In this document: positions 48,086 through 59,800 of the stretch, piece by piece
Numbering within the stretch: position 1 is the stretch's first letter
Layout: every line of letters begins with the position of its first letter
NCBI GenBank assembly: GCA_021014325.1
Contig: CM037473.1
Coordinates: 23,178,822-23,242,821 of the forward strand
DNA from: Plazaster borealis
Taxonomy: Eukaryota > Echinodermata > Asteroidea > Forcipulatida > Labidiasteridae
Reading direction: 5' to 3'
DNA length: 64,000 bases
Made by a program: the position numbers and the translations under genes
The notes under the pieces: generated by a model
The model's database searches: none
Told to the model about the DNA's origin: nothing
What the model saw: the letters and a program-made list of their open reading frames with translations, nothing else

Positions 48086-48159
48086 AGTTATTGCATGTGC
48101 TTTATTAGCATAATATTTAATTAACAACTAACGTGAAGCGAAACACAATGCGTTTCCGA

Positions 48160-49715
48160 TTTGCGTCTCCATTATAACCTTGCCCTTAGGGAATTCTATT
48201 TCACTGCAAATTTGTTGGTCAAAAATTGTGTTGGTAATTTGTTGGTTACAAATGTTGGTAGTTGGTTAAACGAAATCGTTGCCCGTAGTGACGTTTGGGC
48301 AGAGTTGACCAAATTGTTGATGGTCGAATGTTGATAATATTATGGTTGGGCAAGCAAAGGGTTACCCGGTAAGTTGGTCAAAATTATCACGCAACCTCTG
48401 TTAACCAACGGTGTTGGGCACACCACCGGCTATCTAGCTGAGGGCTAAGTTACCGGGTTTTACATTCATCTATGTTTGGTGACACACCGTTTTGTTTTCA
48501 GTACAAAATAATAAGTAAAGTAGGCAGCTCCTGCCGTGCATGGTAGTTTGATACATGATTGCACATGATTGTACATGCACATACCCGTTGAAGATCACAG
48601 TCCATAAAATCGTTAGCGATCTGCGACGGATTCCATGTAGATTATAATCCGCTGCAATCTTTGCCATCACTTGCAATAAATGCCAAACAAGTAATTATTT
48701 GAGCAAATAACTTCACATGAAGGCATATGATATGGGAGCAAAAAATTAGGTGTAGTTATATGTTTATTGGAATGTTTTTAATTAAATAAACTGCGTTGTA
48801 TGGATTCATTTCTGTGCAGTACTGAGCAATGCACATTTATTTAGGCCTGCATTGAGGAGTAACCAACAAATAAGCAATCATTGCTACTTTTGTTGGGTAA
48901 CAACCTTTGCCCAACACCGTTGGGTAAAATTTTAACCAACATTTTGGTAAATAAACCTGCCCAAATCATTACCCAAATGTTGGGTAAAATGATTGGACCA
49001 ACTTGTTTCGTCAAAGTGTTCACCCAACTATTGGGCAAAATTGATTGCCCAACCATATTGTTGGTTAAACTTTGCCCAATAATGTAGTCAGTTGATATTT
49101 GAACCAACGTTGGGCAAAAATGCATCATCGGTGTTTTCCATACATGGCAAGAGTCTGATGACCCGACTTTAGTATTATGTGATGAAGTCATATAGATAGA
49201 AACTGTGGGGTACAATGATACAACATTATTTTGGCTCCCCAATCCTGCAAGAAATGTAAATTGACGACACAATTTCACAGAGATATCACACGAAAAAGAA
49301 AAGTCAGACAAAAAGGGCCACAATAAAAAGGACCAAAGAAAAAAAAACAGCTGAACTTTAATTGCATATTATGTATCTAACCATTACGGGAAGCAATTAA
49401 CATAGCTTTTTCTTTTGCGTCTCCATTATAACCTTGCCCCAAGGGAAAACCATTAAGCCTTGAAAGTTTGATTGCATCATTATGGTTTTCCATTCCAATG
49501 ACCCGATTTCGTGTGGTTAAGTAATTTAAATAGCAATTAGTGCGGTACAATAGTACAACATTATTTAGGCTCCCCAATATAATACAACAAGAAATGCAAA
49601 TTGACGATACAATTTCACAGAAATATCACACAAGAAAAGTCGCACAAAAAGGACCACAAAAATGACCACAATAAAAAGGCCCAAAAGAAAACAAAACGGC
49701 TGATGAAAAAGCAAG
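48160..49715 (+). repeat. Duplicated unit, first copy split by an inserted TTGGGCAA-rich element
   Basis: TTGCGTCTCCATTATAACCT at 48161 recurs at 49415. The continuation in copy 2 (TGCATCATTA, GGTTTTCCAT, ATGACCCGA, TACAACATTATT, GGCTCCCCAAT, AATTTCACAGA) is found in copy 1 only from about 49120, after about 930 bp of unrelated DNA (48200-49120). That inserted DNA is full of TTGGGCAAA, TTGGTTAAA and their complements and contains inverted halves. Confidence 0.65.
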
Positions 49716-50324
49716 CAAGGAAAACACTCAACAAAAGACAACCGGACAAACGGGAAAACCAAGGAACAATATAGGGGAACCAAAAGCTAAATAATTTAGT
49801 ATGAACATACTTGCGTAAAATTTGCGTGTGTGTGAGTTTGTTATAGGAATAATGATCATAGACTCTTGACGTGACATTATGTTATTGTAACTTGTTTAAA
49901 CCTTTATGTATGTAATTGTAATAAATGATGTGCTAAAATAAACAACTGTTGTCATGAAACCATGTGGACTAACTTGCTCTCTGGAACAATCTCAGGAAAA
50001 CTGCAAAGTTTGAGATGAAATCAGTGGAACAATCTCATTGGAACAATCTCAGGAAAACTGCAAAGTTTGAGATGAAATCATTGAGCCTGTCTTTATTTTT
50101 GCGGATAAAGACAGGGAACCAGTGTACCCCTGGCCTCACAAAGCAAGATATGACTGCCATAATCGCCCACCAACGTAATGACAGGATACCTTGTTGTGTA
50201 CAGCACTCATCTGGTTCATTAAATCGAGGATCGCGGATTCGAGTCACGCATTAAATGTTTTTTTTTTTTAAATACACTTTGCCATTTTGCCAACTTGAAT
50301 TGAACCGAAGTATTATCAGGAAGT

Positions 50325-50560
50325 GAATTATCAGAGGGATAAATCTGCATGTAGGCAATTACTCGTTAATGTACCGAAGGACGTTTACTCCTCAAAGCGA
50401 TAACTTGTAGTTATAGACTTTCATCGAGGTGTAAAGCAAAGTATGCTATGTTGTTACATAGAGGGCGCACTTTACAACGTTCAGGAAGAGAATCGGAATT
50501 ATAACTCTGTTGACAGCATTAAACTATTGAAACTGTTTAACCCATGACGCACATTGTATC
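50325..50560 (+). repeat. Duplicated non-coding block (copy 2), downstream of gene C
   Basis: It is the same block as 37718-37970, in the same orientation. Copy 1 lies about 1.3-1.5 kb before gene C, so this may be the 5' flank of a further, lost gene copy. Confidence 0.7.
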
Positions 50561-50869
50561 TGAAGGCTCAAATAACAAGGGCATATATAACAGGTTCAGG
50601 CATACCAATCCTATCCAAGTCCAAACAATTTGGTGTGTAATGACACATTAGAGGAAGATACGGAAGGATTGAGGCCACATCCTACCAAAATGCCCAGTCT
50701 GCAAGGGAAAGACTCAGTACAAATCTTATCACACACCCAATCAATAACACCCAAGTTAATATCCCACCATAATTTATGAGATTTATAAGTCGTCTTGAAT
50801 TACCATGCATGTGTCTTTTAATCACTCGAACTTCGGTCAAAACGAACCTTTGTGTGTCTTGTCTTTCAG

Positions 50870-50988
50870 ATCTTTTTACAACTCTGGTTGAACAGTGAAG
50901 TTGAAGGTTTCTGTGGAGTGTGTGGTATTGGTTTTCTGACGATGTGGAGTTCTACAAATGTGGGGCGAGATGTTGAGAACATCGAATG
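50870..50988 (+). CDS. Possible orphan internal exon, unrecognised
   Basis: A strong acceptor (TGTCTTGTCTTTCAG) is followed by 119 bp open in one frame (IFLQLWLNSEVEGFCGVCGI, then GFLTMWSSTNVG) and a strong donor (ATG-GTAAGAG). No domain is recognised and no partner exons are seen. It may be an exon of a gene extending elsewhere, or chance. Confidence 0.2.
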
Positions 50989-51069
50989 GTAAGAGAAGAT
51001 CTAACCCAATTCCCTCCCAATGATTATCTGCAGGATGCTCGACTAAGTACTTGCCGATGTTGTCAACTT

Positions 51070-53345
51070 GTTTCTTTGTATGTTTGTTTGTTTGTTTTTA
51101 TTTCCATTCATACAACAAATAATTTTAATAAATAATACACAAATTATCAAGTTATACAAATGATGTATCCAAATTTGAATAAAAACAGGAGACATAGGTA
51201 TGAATGGGGGTGTCGTCCCAGAGAAGGACAAGGGTTCTGTATTGGAGCACCCAAGACTGTTGTCAAATTGCAAATAAGTAGATAATAGCAGTTAAGAATA
51301 TACAATTCATTTCAGTTGCAGAAATCACAGTAACATATAATTCCTTCAGGGACATACAATAACAAAGTAAATCTAAGAATAAATCATTGCCTAGCTCATA
51401 TGGGCAAGAGAAGCAATTAAGATTGGTACAAAGGAAATTCCTGTACTTGTCAAAAAAATAAAATCCTTTTAAATGCTTCATAAACACAATTTTAGACAAA
51501 TTCGTCAATTCATGTCTCAAAATGTGGAAGAGAATTGACAATGATAGGCAAAACGTATCTATAATTAGCCAATGCAATGTCAAGTCTAAATACTTTGAAA
51601 ATGGATGAGGCGGGTAGTATACGAACGCATATCTTGGTTAAAAGGAAAAAAAAAATCACTGCCTAGGTTTTCAGGAAGCAATTTATGATAATAATCATAA
51701 TAGTGTGAAACAATCTGAACATTATAAACTTCCTCGAACTTGAGAATTTTAAACTTAAAACAAAGAAGTGAAGTATGGGCATTGTATTTAACATTGCAGG
51801 CATTCCTAATACGTTTCTTTTGGAGTAAAATTATCCTTTCAAATATAGATGGGTAAATTCTGAACAAACCACCCCATGCCAAGACCCCATAATTTAAATA
51901 GGAATTAACCAATGCATTGTAGGAAAGAAATACTTAAATTCTCATAAGTCTTTTGGTTCTATTAAGAATATAATTAGCTTTGGATATTTTGTTACAAACA
52001 CTGTGTGTTACGTAATACCTTATCATTCTGCGGCGGCCCTACTACATTTTCATGCAGTCTGTGAAATCAGTTTACACCCGGGGTATGCAAGCTTTTATAC
52101 TTAATTTTCAAGCATAATACACCCCAGAGGAGCTAGATATGTTTATTTCCTATAAAAAGTAGTTTATACCCCCTCAACATGATTTTATGAAAGGGATTGA
52201 TGACCGGCAGGATTACAGTGTCTTGTGTTTCCTTCCCCCATGGCCTTACTAACACCCCCCCCCCTCCGCCCCCCCCCCACAAGTGGATGTTTGTTTTATA
52301 AGTATAGTGTTACCATGATACAAAACCTTCACCTGTCAAATAAGTCTCCCACAGTCTTTTCTGACAGGGACAAGCTGCTCTGGATAAGGATGATTGATGA
52401 TTATTTTCAAACAAGGTGTGGGCAATCTACCCTTTGAGGGTTTGCTGAAATTTACGTGTACAAAGTAATGCCAAGCCTTTTTGACCACAGAAGTCAAATG
52501 GAATTTTCAAGGTGAATGAATTCTCCCAGTGCCAATTACTTCTTCCATCTGTTTCTACATCGTCTTAAAGGGGTATACCAAAAAAACTAATTTTTTTGAA
52601 AATTCCTGGGCGGAATTATTTTAAAAACTGCAAAAACCTACTGTAAAAAGCAGTAGACCTTCCTTGTAGCAGAACTTAAGAGCAAATGTTTTATCAGTTT
52701 CAAGACCTAAAAATCTAGTACTATAATAGAAACCTTTTTGAAGAGAACAGTTTTCTAAGTACCGTTCCTTTTGACTGGATGAATAACATATAACATAATT
52801 TTTATCTGGGTGCACTCGCAACCTATTAGCTCCAAACCAGTCTTGTAAAATCAATAAATCTCTGTTTACCCCCAAAGCTAATTTATTCAATTCATTCCCA
52901 GAAGCAAGAAGAGTTGTGTCATCAGCAAATAATTAAGGCTTTACAACCGAACAACACATTGGCATATTATTAAAATAAATTTAATATTTAACGGCCCCAA
53001 TGTGGAACCTTGGGAGACACCACAATGAATACCTTGATGGTTGGATTCTATGTCACATACTGGCTACGCTCGTTAAGATAGCTACTAAACCATTTGAGTG
53101 AAACTCCCCTAATCCCATAATAATTGAGTTTATTTAGCAAAAAATCATGATTGACAGTATAAAATGCTTTCTTTTAGTCCAGAAATACACCTATAGAAGC
53201 TTGGAAAGGGTCCTGATTAACAGTATCCGATAAATTATTATACAAATCAAGCATAGCAGGCACGGTACTTCCCCCAGAATGAAATCCATACTGGTTACAA
53301 CAAAGTAAATTATTTTATTCAAAACATGACAATAACGTTTATGCA
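51070..53345 (-). pseudogene. Degenerate LINE (non-LTR retrotransposon) reverse transcriptase
   Basis: On the minus strand from about 53300 the translation reads QYGFHSGGSTVPAMLDL, FLD-stop-KKAFYTVNHDFLLNKLN, KWFSSYLNERSQYV, SQGSTLGPL, FADDTTLLASG (the catalytic YADD-type box), then WFGANRLRVHPDK and, after a gap, SYLNYGVLAWGG, LQKKRIRNAC. This order is the RT palm and thumb of CR1/Jockey/L2-type LINEs. At least two in-frame stops and frame changes break it. The 5' half with the endonuclease is missing. A poly(A)-like end (AATAAAAACAAACAAACAAA) lies near 51090. A foreign segment (about 52015-52600) splits the RT. Confidence 0.85.
52015..52600. other. Segment inserted in the LINE relic
   Basis: LINE-like translation is lost between about 52010 and 52610 and resumes on both sides. 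The segment has two C-runs near 52254-52278 and no recognisable gene. The plus-strand frame 52225-52437 starts within the C-rich part and is not supported as coding. Confidence 0.5.
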
Positions 53346-53863
53346 ATAACTTTTATAATATTTGATGGTATTATGGTGATCTCAACAATCTTTTGGGGCT
53401 TTTCCTTGTATGGCATATTGGTCATGGCCAGTGATGCCTCTTCGTTAGGTTTGGATCTCATTTCACTTGGACCATTTTCCCTGATGGGAAGTCTCTGAAG
53501 CTCTACATCGACGCGTTAAATTAATAAAATTGTCATAACCATTTTGCCCGAAACCGTGGTAAATATTTGGCAATGCTTACGTAAACTACTGATAGAAACG
53601 CCATGGGATCTTTCAATGTGCGTAACTGCAATTTTCCCCACCTAGTTTTATAAGTAAATATTGTAACACTTTAAGTAAGCATTGTTTAGAATACATAAGT
53701 TTCGTTATAATGAAATCACAATGAACTACTACGGTAGACCACTAATTATAAGATTCGAGCAAATAATGTAGTTTAAAAATGTCACTCTTCACGAACCTCC
53801 ACAGCTGTTAAACCTCGCAGCTACCTGGGCCCGATTTCATATAGCTAATTTCGGGCCGGTGTT
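53346..53863. other. Spacer between LINE relic and satellite, nothing recognised
   Basis: AT-rich sequence without an ORF of note or a recognised repeat. The satellite begins at a TACGTAGCCCC at 53865. Confidence 0.5.
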
Positions 53864-56800
53864 ATACGTAGCCCCAGTTGGTGGTGGTAGTAACCCTTAC
53901 CTGGCAACTCGCCTCGCCTACAAACTGTTCGCAGAAACAACATTAGGACGAGAAGAGAGCACTTGAGATGGGCTTTCCAATGGTATAAAACTTGTACAAA
54001 TCATACATTATTCTGAGGCATTATTCTTAGACAGTCCTTACTTTGTATTTGTCTCTTTGACAGCTCTGTTTACAAAAATGCCATTGAGCATGCTTTTGAG
54101 GAGCATTCTGAGTATCCCAATTTGCTGGTAATTTCCAGTTTGAAGATGGCACAAAGTGGCCATAATTGTTTTATTTTTGGATTTCAGGGATATATGAGAG
54201 GCAGATTGTTAAATAAATTGTGTGTCTTTAGCATGCTTAGTGCGGGACTTATTGTCAAACATACCGCAGAATTGGTTTCATACCATTATTCAGCAGGAAA
54301 TTTCTTGCTCGTGTTGGTACGACGTAGCCCCAGTTGGTGGTCGTAGAAACCCTACTTCCTGGCCGCTCGCCTCGCCTACAAAATCGTCACAGAACGAAAC
54401 TAGGACTAGAAGAGAGCATATGAGATGGGCTTTCAATTGGTGTAAAACTTGTGTAAATCCAGGGTTTTTTCTGAGGGTGATTTGCCCGCCCTTACTTTGT
54501 ATTTGTCTCTTTGACAACACTGTGTACAAAAATCCCATTAAACTTGATTTTGAGGAGCATTCTGAGTATCCCCACATGCTGGTCATTTTCGGTATGAAGA
54601 TGACACAAAGTGGTTATAACAAATTGATTTTTGGATTCAGGGATATGAGAGGCAGAGTTTCATATAAATGTTGTGTCTCTAGCATGCTTAGTTCAGGAGT
54701 TATTGTCAAACATAGCGCAAAGTTTGTTTCAAACCGTTATTCGGCAGGTATTCATGTATTGCATGTGTACGTGTTCATACGTAGCCCCATTTGGTGGTGG
54801 TAGTAACCGTACTCCCTGGCTGCTCGCCTCGCCCACAAAATGGTCACAGAAACGAAACTAAGACGAGGGGAGAGCCCTTGAGATAGGCTTTCCAATGGTA
54901 TAAAACTTGTGCAAATCCTGCATTATTCTGAGGGTGATTTGGCCGTGCTTACTTTGGGTTTCTCTCTTTGACTGCTCTGTGCACAAAAATCCCATTGAAC
55001 ATGCTTCTGAGGAGCATTCTGAGTATCCTCACTTGCTGGTCATTTCCGGTATGGAGATTGCACAAGGCGGCCATAAAATGTTGGTTTTCGGATTCATTGA
55101 TATAAGAGGCAGAGTTTGATATAAATTTTGTGTCTCTAGCATGCTTATTTCAGGAGTTATTGTCAAACATAGCGCAGAGTTTGTTTCAAACCGTTATTCG
55201 GCAGATATTCATGTCTTGCATGTGTACGTGTTCATACGTAGCCCCATTAGGTGGTGGTAGTAACCCTACTCCCTGGCCTCTCGCCTCGCCTACAAAATAG
55301 TCACAGAAACAAAACTAGGACGAGGAGAGAGCCCTTGAGATAGGCTTTCCAACGGTATAAAACTTGTGCAAATCTTGAATTATTCTGAGGGTGATGTGGC
55401 CGTGCTTACTTTGGGTTTCTCTGATTGACTGCTCTGTGCACAAAAATCCCATTGAACATGCTTCTGAGGAGCATTCTGAGTATCCCAACTTGCTGGTCAT
55501 TTCCGGTATGGAGATGGCACAAGGCGGCCATAAAATGTTGATTTTCGGAATTAGGGATATGAGAGGCAGAGTTTGATAAAAATTTTGTGTCTCTAGCATG
55601 CTTAGTTCAGGAGTTATTGTCAAACATAGCGCAGAGTTTTGTTTCAAACCGTTATTCGGCATGTACTCATGTATTGCATTTGTACGTGTTCATACGTAGC
55701 CCATTTGGTGGTGGTAGTAACCCTACTCCCTGGCCTCTCGCCTCGCCTACAAAATAGTCATAAAAACGTAACTAGGACGAGGAAAGAGCCCTAAAGATCG
55801 GCTTTCCAATGGTATAAAACTTATACAAATCCTGCATTATTCTGAGGGTGATTTGGCCGTGCTTACTTTGGGTTTCTCTCTTTGACTGCTCTGTGCACAA
55901 AAATCCCATTGAACATGCTTCTGAGGAGCTTTCTGAGTATCCCCACTTGCTGGTCATTTCCGGTATGGAGATGGCACAAGGCGGCCATAAAATGTTAATT
56001 TTCGGATTCATTGATATAAGAGGCAGAGTTTGATATACATTTTGTATCTCTAGCATCCTTAGTTCAGGAGTTATTGTCAAACATAGCGCAGAGTTTGTTT
56101 CAAACCGTTATTCGGCTGGTATTCATGTATTGCATGTGTACGTGTTCATACGTAGCCCCAGGTGGTGGTGGTAGTAACCCTACTCCCTGGCCGCTCGCCT
56201 CGCCTACAAAATGGTCACAAAAACGAAACTAAAACGAGGAGAGAGCCCTTGAGATAGGCTTTCCTATGGTATAAAACTTGTGCAAATCCTGCATTATTTT
56301 GAGGGTGATTTGGCCGTGCTTACTTTGGGTTTCTCTTTTTGACTGCTCTGTGCAAAAAAATCCCATTAAACATGCTTCTAATGAGCTTTCTGAGTATCCC
56401 CACTTGCTGGTCTATTTCGGTATGGAGATGGCACCAGGCGGCCATAAAATGTTGATTTTCGGATTCAGGGATATGAGAGGCAGAGTTTGATATAAATTTT
56501 GTGTCTCTAGCATCCTTAGTTCAGGAGTTATTGTCAAACATAGCGCAGAGTTTATTTCAAACCGTTATTCGGCATGTATTCATGTATTGCATTTGTACGT
56601 GTTCATACGTAGCCCATTTGGTGGTGGTAGTAACCCTACTCCCTGGCCTCTCGCCTCGCCTACAAAATTGACACAAAAACGAAACTAGCACGAGGAGAGA
56701 GCCCTTTTGATCGGCTTTCCAATGGTATAAAACTTTTACAAATCCTGCATTATTCTGAGGGTGATTTGGCCGTGCTTACTTTGGGTTTCTCTCTTTGACT

Positions 56801-59800
56801 GCTCTGTGCACAAAAATCTCATTGAACATGCTTCTGAGGAGCTTTCTGAGTATCCCCACTTGCTGGTCATTTCCGGTATGGAGATGGCACAAGGCGGCCA
56901 TAAAATGTTGATTTTCGGATTCATTGATATAAGAGGCAGAGTTTGATATACATTTTGTATCTCTAGCATCCTTAGTTCAGGAGTTATTGTCAAGCATAGC
57001 GCAGAGTTTGTTTCAAACCGTTATTCGGCTGGTATTCATGTATTGCATGTGTACGTGTTCATACGTAGCCCATTTGGTGGTGGTAGTAACCCTACTCCCT
57101 GGCCGCTCGCCTCGCCTACAAAATGGTCACAAAAATGAAACTAGGACGAGGAAAGAGCCCTTGAGATTCGCTTTCCAATGGTATAAAACTTATACAAATC
57201 CTGCATTATTCTGAGGGTGATTTGGCCGTGCTTACTTTGGGTTTCTCTCTTTGACTGCTCTGTGCACAAAAATCCCGTTGAACATGCTTCTGAGGAGCTT
57301 TCTGAGTATCCCCACTTGCTGGTCATTTCCGGTATGGAGATGGCACAAGGCGGCCATAAAATGTTGATTTTTGGATTTATGGATATGAGAGGCAGAGTTT
57401 GATATAAATTTTGTGTCTCTAGCATCCTTAGTTCAGGAGTTATTGTCAAACATAGCGCAGAGTTTGTTTCAAACCGTTATTCGGCATGTGTTCATGTATT
57501 GCATGTGTACGTGTTCATACGTAGCCCCAGTTGGTGGTGGTAGTAATTCTACTCCCTGGCCTCTCGCCTCGCCTACAAAATGGACACAAAAACGAAACTA
57601 GCACGAGGAGAGAGCCCTTGAGATAGGCTTTCCAATGGTATAAAACTTGTGCAAATCCTGCATTATTCTGAGGGCGATTTGGCCGTGCTTACTTTGGGTT
57701 TCTCTCTTTGACTGCTCTGTGCACAAAAATCCCATTGAACATGCTTCTAGGAGCATTCTGAGTATCCCCACTTGCTGGTCATTTCCGGTATGGAGATGGC
57801 ACAAGGCGGCCATGAAATGTTGATTTTTGGATTTAGGGATTTGAGACGCAGAGTTTGATATAAATTCTGTGTCTCTAGCATCCTTAGTTCAGGAGTTATT
57901 GTCAAACATAGCGCAGAGTTTATTTCAAACCGTTATTCGGCATGTATTCATGTATTGCATTTGTACGTGTTCATACGTAGCCCATTTGGTGGTGGTAGTA
58001 ACCCTACTCCCTGGCCTCTCGCCTCGCCTACAAAATTGACACAAAAACGAAACTAGCACGAGGAGAGAGCCCTTTTGATCGGCTTTCCAATGGTATAAAA
58101 CTTATACAAATCCTGCATTATTCTGAGGGTGATTTGGCCGTGCTTACTTTGGGTTTCTCTCTTTGACTGCTCTGTGCACAAAAATCTCATTGAACATGCT
58201 TCTGGGGAGCTTTCTGAGTATCCCCACTTGCTGGTCATTTCCGGTATGGAGATGGCACAAGGCGGCCATAAAATGTTGATTTTCGGATTCATTGATATAA
58301 GAGGCAGAGTTTGATATACATTTTGTATCTCTAGCATCCTTAGTTCAGGAGTTATTGTCAAACATAGCGCAGAGTTTGTTTCAAACCGTTATTCGGCTGG
58401 TATTCATGTATTGCATGTGTACGTGTTCATACGTAGCCCATTTGGTGGTGGTAGTAACCCTACTCCCTGGCCGCTCGCCTCGCCTACAAAATGGTCACAA
58501 AAATGAAACTAGGACGAGGAAAGAGCCCTTGAGATTCGCTTTCCAATGGTATAAAACTTATACAAATCCTGCATTATTCTGAGGGTGATTTGGCCGTGCT
58601 TACTTTGGGTTTCTCTCTTTGACTGCTCTGTGCACAAAAATCCCGTTGAACATGCTTCTAATGAGCTTTCTGAGTATCCCCACTTGCTGGTCATATCCGG
58701 TATGGAGATGGCACAAGGCGGCCATAAAATGTTGATTTTTGGATTTATGGATATGAGAGGCAGAGTTTGATATAAATTTTGTGTCTCTAGCATCCTTAGT
58801 TCAGGAGTTATTGTCAAACATAGCGCAGAGTTTGTTTCAAACCGTTATTCGGCATGTATTCATGTATTGCATGTGTACGTGTTCATACGTAGCCCCAGTT
58901 GGTGGTGGTAGTAGTAACACTACTCCGTGGACTCTCGCCTCGCCTAGAAAATGGTCACAAAAACGAAACTAGCACGAGGAGAGAGCCCTTGAGATAGGCT
59001 TTCCAATGGTATAAAACTTGTACAAATCCTGCATTATTCTGAGGGTGATTTGGCCGTGCTTACTTTGGGTTTCTCTTTGACTGCTCTGTGCAAAAATCCC
59101 ATTGAACATGCTTCTGAGGAGCTTTCTGAGTATCCCCACTTGCTGGTCATTTCCGGTATGGAGATGGCACAAGGCGGCCATAAAATGTTGATTTTCGGAT
59201 TCATTGATATAAGAGGCAGAGTTTGATATAAATTTTGTGTCTCTAGCATCCTTAGTTCAGGAGTTATTGTCAAACATAGCGCAGAGTTTGTTTCAAACCG
59301 TTATTCGGCTGGTATTCATGTATTGCATGTGTACGTGTTCATACGTAGCCCCAGTTGGTGTTGGTAGTAACCCTACTCCCTGGCCTCTCGCCTCGCCTAC
59401 AAAATGGACACAAAAACGAAACTAGGACGAGGAGAGAGCCCTTGAGATAGGCTTTCCAATGGTATAAAACTTATACAAATCCTGCATTATTCTGAGGGTG
59501 ATTTGGCCGTGCTTACTTTGGGTTTCTCTCTTTGACTGCTCTGTGCACAAAAATCCCATTGAACATGCTTCTGGGGAGCTTTCTGAGTATCCCCACTTGC
59601 TGGTCATTTCCGGTATGGAGATGGCACAAGGCGGCCATAAAATGTTGATTTTCGGATTCATTGATATAAGAGGCAGAGTTTGATATACATTTTGTATCTC
59701 TAGCATCCTTAGTTCAGGAGTTATTGTCAAACATAGCGCAGAGTTTGTTTCAAACCGTTATTCGGCTGGTATTCATGTATTGCATGTGTACGTGTTCATA

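Larger units (their letters stand above)
47407..50869. other. 3' flank of gene C and duplicated non-coding DNA
   Basis: It contains the gene C poly(A) candidate, a TE-like 3' tail, a duplicated unit split by an insertion, a 57-bp tandem duplication (49983-50080) and the second copy of the 37.7-kb block. A sequence resembling a B-box (GGATTCGAGTC) at about 50234 may be another degraded SINE. No gene is supported. Confidence 0.5.

Noticed and set aside
50180..50255. Fourth SINE copy
   Set aside because: Only a B-box-like GGATTCGAGTC is seen. The A box and the family tail are absent, so support is too weak.
54222..54803. 193-residue plus-strand frame, and the repeated frames of about 61-102 residues on both strands through 64000
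   Set aside because: They are copies of the satellite unit. The period of 456 bp is divisible by three, which keeps the same frames open. Frames shift with monomer indels and no domain or splice structure is seen.
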